Shown here: piece by piece, positions 17,999 through 22,273 of the stretch
How positions within the stretch are numbered: position 1 is the first letter of the stretch
How the letters are laid out: each line of letters begins with the position of its first letter
Origin: UBA6164 sp964527325
GTDB taxonomy: Bacteria > Patescibacteriota > Gracilibacteria > BD1-5 > UBA6164
Direction: 5' to 3'
NCBI GenBank assembly: GCA_964527325.1
Contig: CAZGNU010000026.1
Coordinates: forward strand, 1 to 22,273
DNA: 22,273 nucleotides
Made by a program: the position numbers and the translations under genes
Notes under the pieces: generated by a model
Told to the model about the DNA's origin: nothing
The model's database searches: none
What the model saw: only the letters and a program-made list of their open reading frames with translations

Positions 17999-19081
17999 CT
18001 AATTATTAAACTTAAATAAAATAACATCTCAATCCTGTACCACATAATCTTTTCCTTGCAAAGCTACTTTTCAGTTATCTCTAGCTCATGACCAACCTTT
18101 ATATTCAACTATATCAGACCAATTTACTACATCAGCTTTTATGAATCATTTCTCAAAATCAGTATGGATTACTCAAGCAGCTTGTGGTGCTGAATCTCAC
18201 TTATGAATAGTCCATGCTCTAACTTCTTGTACTCATGCAGTAAAATAATACATAAGTCATAAAGCATCATACGAAGCCTTTATTAAATCATCTAATCATG
18301 TAGTTTTTAATCACATTTCAGTTAAAAATTCTTTTTTCTCTTCTGCTGACATTTCAAGCATATCCTCTTCAAGTTTTGCTGAAATAGCAACTACCATATG
18401 CTTATCTGATACTCAAATAAGTTTTTTTAAATCTTCAGTTGGAGTATCCATCATATCTTCTGAAACATTACACGCATATACAAATTCTTTATTTGTAAGT
18501 AAATGTAAATCATAAATTGCCTCTAATTCATCTTCAGATAATTCTAAATCATTAACTAATTTTCAAGCATTTAGTTCAGTTTCAATTTTTTTATAAGTTT
18601 CAACAGCTTCAGCAATTTTCTTATCAGATCTTGCTTTTCTAGTATCAGAATTAATTCTTTTTTCCAATGTATCTAAATCAGCCATTATTAATTCAGAATT
18701 AATAATTTCTATATCTGATTTTGGATCTACATTTCAATTAACATGAATAATATCATCATCTTCAAATATTCTAACAACTTGTAAAATAGCATCAGCTTCT
18801 CTAATATTAGCCAAAAATTTATTACCTAATCACTCCCCTTTACTTGCTCATTCAACTATTCCTGCAATATCAGTAAATTCACAACTTGCATGAATTATTT
18901 TTTCTCACGCTACAGCTTCCCTAATTTTTTCTAATCTATCATCAGCTACATTTACTATTCACACATTTGGCTCAATAGTACAAAATGGAAAATTTTGTGC
19001 ATCAGCCGTATAATTTTTAGTCAATGCATTAAACAATGTAGACTTCCCTACGTTTGGTAATCAAACAATACCTATTTTCAT
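17999..19081 (-). CDS. ychF: Redox-regulated ribosome-associated ATPase/GTPase YchF (OLA1 family)
   Basis: A 360-residue Obg-like P-loop NTPase that binds ribosomes and prefers ATP in studied members. It begins MKIGIVGLPNVGKSTLFNAL (G1 motif, residues 6-14). NFPFCTIEPNVG is the G2 region and DIAGIVEGASKGEGLGNKFL is the G3 region of this family. A long coiled-coil insertion follows (about 130-200), and the protein ends in a TGS domain with VEGKDYVVQDGD-type signature (here QGKDYVVQDGDVILFKFNN). Length is the usual 360-365. No Shine-Dalgarno sequence. It is on the same strand as the antiporter downstream and the small exported protein upstream, each separated by about 75 bases, so operon membership is unclear. 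Confidence 0.95.
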
Positions 19082-19157
19082 ATTTTTTATTTCTTATTAA
19101 TTTTAAATCTGAAGTATTATATAGAAAAGTTTATTTTAAGCAAAAAAAAGAAGAATT

Positions 19158-19466
19158 TTAATAAATCCCTCTATTATTAAGCATATATGTCATATAATCT
19201 AATTCCTGTTGTCTTTTTATTTCAAATATTACTCCACAATATTTTAGTTCTGTTTTAGTAAATTCTCTTCTTCTAGCTGCTTCAAGATATACTTGTTCAC
19301 AATGTCTAATAACTTTATTTTTTATTTTTCAAAGGTCATTTAAGTTTGGAGATTCTATAACTGCTTTCACACTAGTTAAATCATATTCAGATGCATTATA
19401 AGCATTAGAATAAATAACATTAAACATTAATACAAAAAATGTAAGCAATAATATTATTTTCTTCAT
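19158..19466 (-). CDS. Small exported protein, unknown function
   Basis: A 102-residue product, not recognised. Residues 1-22 look like a Sec signal peptide (KKIILLLTFFVLMFNVIYSNA), with cleavage likely after SNA. The mature part is about 80 residues, hydrophilic, mostly helical (EAARRREFTKTELKYCGVIFEIKRQQELDYM), with two Cys (HCEQ, YCGV) that could form a disulfide outside the membrane. At least one UGA glycine (DLGKIKN) is required to read through. The ATG is preceded by an A/T-only leader. It is divergent from the SH3b gene. Confidence 0.65.
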
Positions 19467-19547
19467 TTATATTTTTATTTAAAATAAATAACTATATAGG
19501 ATTATATGAAAAAAATAATCATTATCAAAAGAAAAAAAATAATTAAC

Positions 19548-19578
19548 TTGACTTTTTATGGTTTTTATTTACTATACA
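19548..19578 (+). promoter_or_regulatory. Weak promoter candidate for the SH3b gene
   Basis: TTGACT (19548-19553), 19-base spacer, TATACA (19573-19578), 31 bases before the ATG. The long spacer and poor -10 make this uncertain. Confidence 0.3.
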
Positions 19579-19609
19579 TTCGAATTATAATTCTTAAATT
19601 AAGAAAAAT

Positions 19610-20872
19610 ATGCTAGAATGAATTAAAAATTTTATTAAAAATACTAAAAATAATATATGAGATTTAAATCTTATTAATACTACTAAAACTAAAGTAAAAA
19701 ATATTTTAACATTATGATGATCTGCTTTAGTAGCATCTTGAATATGTGCAACTGATGTAAATTCTATTGAAATCATAGATACAAAAAGTAAAAAGAAAAT
19801 TCAAAAAGAAAAAATTATAAATAAAAAATTAAAACATAAACCATTTTCTGTGTGAGAAAAAATTATAGTTTCACCTAATAAATTTAGAGATAAAAATTCA
19901 AAATTAAATTTACGTAAATCAGATAATTTAAAGTCTGATATTATTTCTAAAATACCTCAATGATCAACATTAACTGTTATTGATAATTCCATTAATAACT
20001 TTATTAAAATCCAAACAACTGAATGATTAAGTTGATATATTTCTAAAAATTATGTAATAAAATCAGAAGATGTTTTTGTAGAAATTGATTGAGAAAGATT
20101 TTATATGTATTGAGAAAGAAATATTCATAATAGTACAAATGTAAAAACAAAACAGCAAATTAAAAAGAAAACTAAAATACAAGAAACTAAAGATGAAAAA
20201 ACTATTTCACACAAAAAAAATGAAACAAATGTCAATTTTACTAAATTTGAATCTAAAATTAAATTACTTACAGAAAAAATTGAAAATTCAAAAGATACTG
20301 ATTTAAAAGTTCTTTATAAAGAAATAGCTGATTTTATATGATACAAAGAGATTGTAAAACAAGATTGATCAAAAAAATATAGAGTGATTAAATGATCATT
20401 TATTGATATAATTTACACTCAAATCAATAATCAATCTAAAAAATGAAACTTTTCATCTAACTCACCAGAATTAGTAAGAATTGAAAAAGTGTATAATTTA
20501 TTAAATACTTCTATAAATAAAAAATTAAGAGAGGATGATATAAATTGAAAAGAAATAACACAATCTAAAGATTATTTTACAGTTAATGCTTTTGTATCTA
20601 TCCAAAACAACTCTAAAAAAGTACTAATGAATAAAAGAATATCAGATATGTTATGAGTCACAAAATGTATTGAATTTGAAAAAAATGTAGATGCTTATAC
20701 TTTTTCAAAAATTATATGAAGAATGGAAAATTACGTTAAAAGCAATATAAAAAAATGAATACCTGCTGATGATTCAATTAATGTAATTAAAACCTCTAAA
20801 TTAACTAAATTAGCTAATAGTATTTTAAGAAATACAAATAATGCACCTGTAACAATTCATAATCAATCTTAA
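19610..20872 (+). CDS. Exported or anchored protein with a bacterial SH3 domain
   Basis: A 420-residue protein. A moderately hydrophobic stretch near residues 33-49 (ILTLGGSALVASGICA) may be an internal signal or anchor; it contains adjacent UGA glycines. Residues about 88-150 match an SH3b domain: KLNLRKSDNLKSDIISKIPQGSTLTVID...NFIKIQTTEGLSGYISKNYV, like the usual LNVRS.P...S.VIG.L.KG..V...GYV..YL. SH3b domains usually bind cell-wall peptides. A Lys/Thr/Glu-rich linker (about 175-215) leads to a C-terminal helical region of about 200 residues that I do not recognise; no peptidase motif (NlpC/P60, amidase) is seen. A wall- or host-surface-binding role is inference. Monocistronic with its own terminator. 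Confidence 0.75.
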
Positions 20873-20878
20873 AAACTT

Positions 20879-20904
20879 AAAAAAGTCTCTTACGAGACTT
20901 TTTT
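20879..20904. terminator. Bidirectional terminator between the SH3b gene and valS
   Basis: AAAAAAGTCTC-TTAC-GAGACTTTTTT, 6 bases after the SH3b stop and 10 bases before the end of convergent valS. Same stem core as at 16940-16970. Confidence 0.9.
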
Positions 20905-20914
20905 AACTATATAT

Positions 20915-22273
20915 TTATCTTAACTTTCATAATTTCTCCTCCAATTTAGCTAACTTATTCTTTGCCTGCTCTTTTTTCTCCATTTCTGCTCTTACTAATT
21001 TTTCTGGTGCTTTGTTTACAAAAGCCTCATTTAGTAATTTTTTATCAAGGATTGCAATATATTCTTGAGTATCAATTATTTGTTCTTTTAGTCTTTCTAC
21101 AGCTTTTCATACATCAAGAGCATTTGAAGTATCAACAAATACTTCTACTCATGCTTTTATAACTCAATAAGCCAAGTTTTCATCAGTTGGTTTTTTGTTT
21201 ACTATTTCAAAACTATCTGCTTTTACTATTCAAGATATTACATCAGATACTCATCAAATTGTTTCAGCATTTTTATTTAAAGCATAAATAATTAATCCAA
21301 TTTTTTTATTAGGTAATATATTATTGTTTGCTCTTAAACTTCTTATTTCTTTAATTATTGAAATAATAAAAGTTTTTTCTTTTTCTATTTTTTCATCTCT
21401 AGGTAACATTACTTTTCACCATTCTCAAGTTATTAAATCTCAAGCAAATCATATTTTAGAAAATATTTCTTCTGTAACAAATGGAATATATGGATGCCAA
21501 AGTTTTAATAAACGTTCTAATACATAAGAAATAACTTGATCACCATATTTAGAAGTGTCTTTTGTAAGCTTAAATTCTTCTATATAATAATCACAGAATT
21601 CATTTTTTGTAAAATTTTGAAGCTCTTGTCATGCTTCAGAAAAATCATATTTTTCCATTGCATCGGTAACTAGTTCTGAAAGATGTTTAATTCTAGAAAT
21701 AATCCATTTTTCATGGAACATTAAAGCATCATAATTCTTCAATAACAAAGATTCATTTTTAGAATAATCAATTTTTGTATCAATAATCGTTGAAACAAAT
21801 CTAGAAGCATTCCATAACTTATTAATAAAAATCATATTATTTTCAACATTTGCTTCATCAAATTTTAGATCATTTCATGGTGTGTTTCAAATACTTAAAG
21901 TTAATCTAAGTGCGTCAGTACCATATTTTTCAATCATATCAATTGGATCAATACCGTTTCAAGCAGACTTACTCATTTTAGCTCCTTTTTTATCTTTTAC
22001 TAATCAGTGTAGATAAACAGTTTTAAATGGTGTTTCTCATGTAAATTCATATCAGAACATTAACATTCTAATAACCCAGAAAAATATAATATCGTGACCA
22101 GTTTCTAGAACTTGTGCTGGATAAAATTTATTAAATAAATCAGGTTGTTTATCTTCTCAAATTTGATGTCATAAAACTGAAAATGGCCAAAGTCATGAAG
22201 AAAACCATGTATCAAGAGCGTCAGTATCACGAGTTAATTCTGTATCTTTTTTGTAATGAGCTTTTGCAGCTTC
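20915..22273 (-). CDS. valS: Valyl-tRNA synthetase, C-terminal part (5' end outside window)
   Basis: The last 452 residues of a class I synthetase that charges and proofreads tRNA-Val. The piece opens just before DTDALDTWFSSGLWPFS, the conserved ValS core block, followed by TGHDIIFFWVIRM and the KMSKS loop GAKMSKSAGNGIDP, which activates valine. The anticodon-binding helical domain (FINKLWNASRF, LWHPYIPFVTEEI) follows. A C-terminal coiled-coil arm (ILDKKLLNEAFVNKAPEKLV, then Lys/Glu-rich helix) ends it, as in typical ValS. TWFSSGLWPFS and the C-terminal arm separate it from IleS and LeuS. The HIGH motif and editing domain lie beyond the window. UGA encodes glycines in SSGL and AGNG. Confidence 0.95.

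Overview
The window is AT-rich (about a quarter G+C by eye) and can only be read as bacterial genes if UGA codes for glycine. In standard code every long gene is cut into fragments. With UGA=Gly (genetic code 25), near-complete household proteins appear with intact motifs: ClpP, GltX, ValS, MiaB, Dcd, IspA, UppS, an ABC exporter, SecF, YchF. UGA falls on invariant glycines (Walker A, the LSGGE signature, the ClpP glycines, the rhodanese CRSGxRS loop), while UGG still reads as Trp. This points to Candidatus Gracilibacteria (BD1-5) or the sister Absconditabacteria (SR1); the window cannot separate them. All coordinates below use code 25.

Layout. 2-667 (+) is the 3' part of a Trm11-like RNA methylase. 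778-3776 (-) holds a small membrane protein, miaB, dcd and a coiled-coil membrane protein. 3836-4538 (-) is a rhodanese plus a zinc-ribbon protein. 4630-6105 (-) is gltX. 6295-7234 (+) is a small coiled-coil protein followed by clpP. 7263-14567 (-) is a long block: secF, ABC exporter, uppS, ispA, a large prepilin-like protein and a membrane-anchored Asp-Gly repeat protein. 14693-15463 (+) is a DedA protein. 15519-15917 (-) is an atypical 132-aa gene. 16001-16954 (+) is an RNA m5C methyltransferase. 16969-19466 (-) holds a CaCA antiporter, ychF and a small exported protein. 19610-20872 (+) is an SH3b protein. 20915-22273 (-) is valS, cut by the window edge. I saw no tRNA, rRNA, CRISPR array or transposase, and no gene-free stretch reaches 300 bases.

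Themes. Most genes are core functions: tRNA charging and modification, protease, protein export, prenyl chains for envelope lipid carriers, nucleotide supply. The accessory surface part is the prepilin gene and the downstream gene whose product carries 13 TxDGDG-type hexapeptides. All 26 glycines of that tract are UGA.

Two families of small GC-rich hairpin repeats are scattered through the window. One sits mostly at gene 3' ends but is also inserted in frame inside two genes (miaB and the Trm11-like gene), much like the palindromic elements of Rickettsia. The other abuts stop codons, and its second hairpin changes in a pairing-preserving way. Almost all genes lack a Shine-Dalgarno sequence. 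The one clear exception, 15519-15917, also uses no UGA glycine and may be a recent import.
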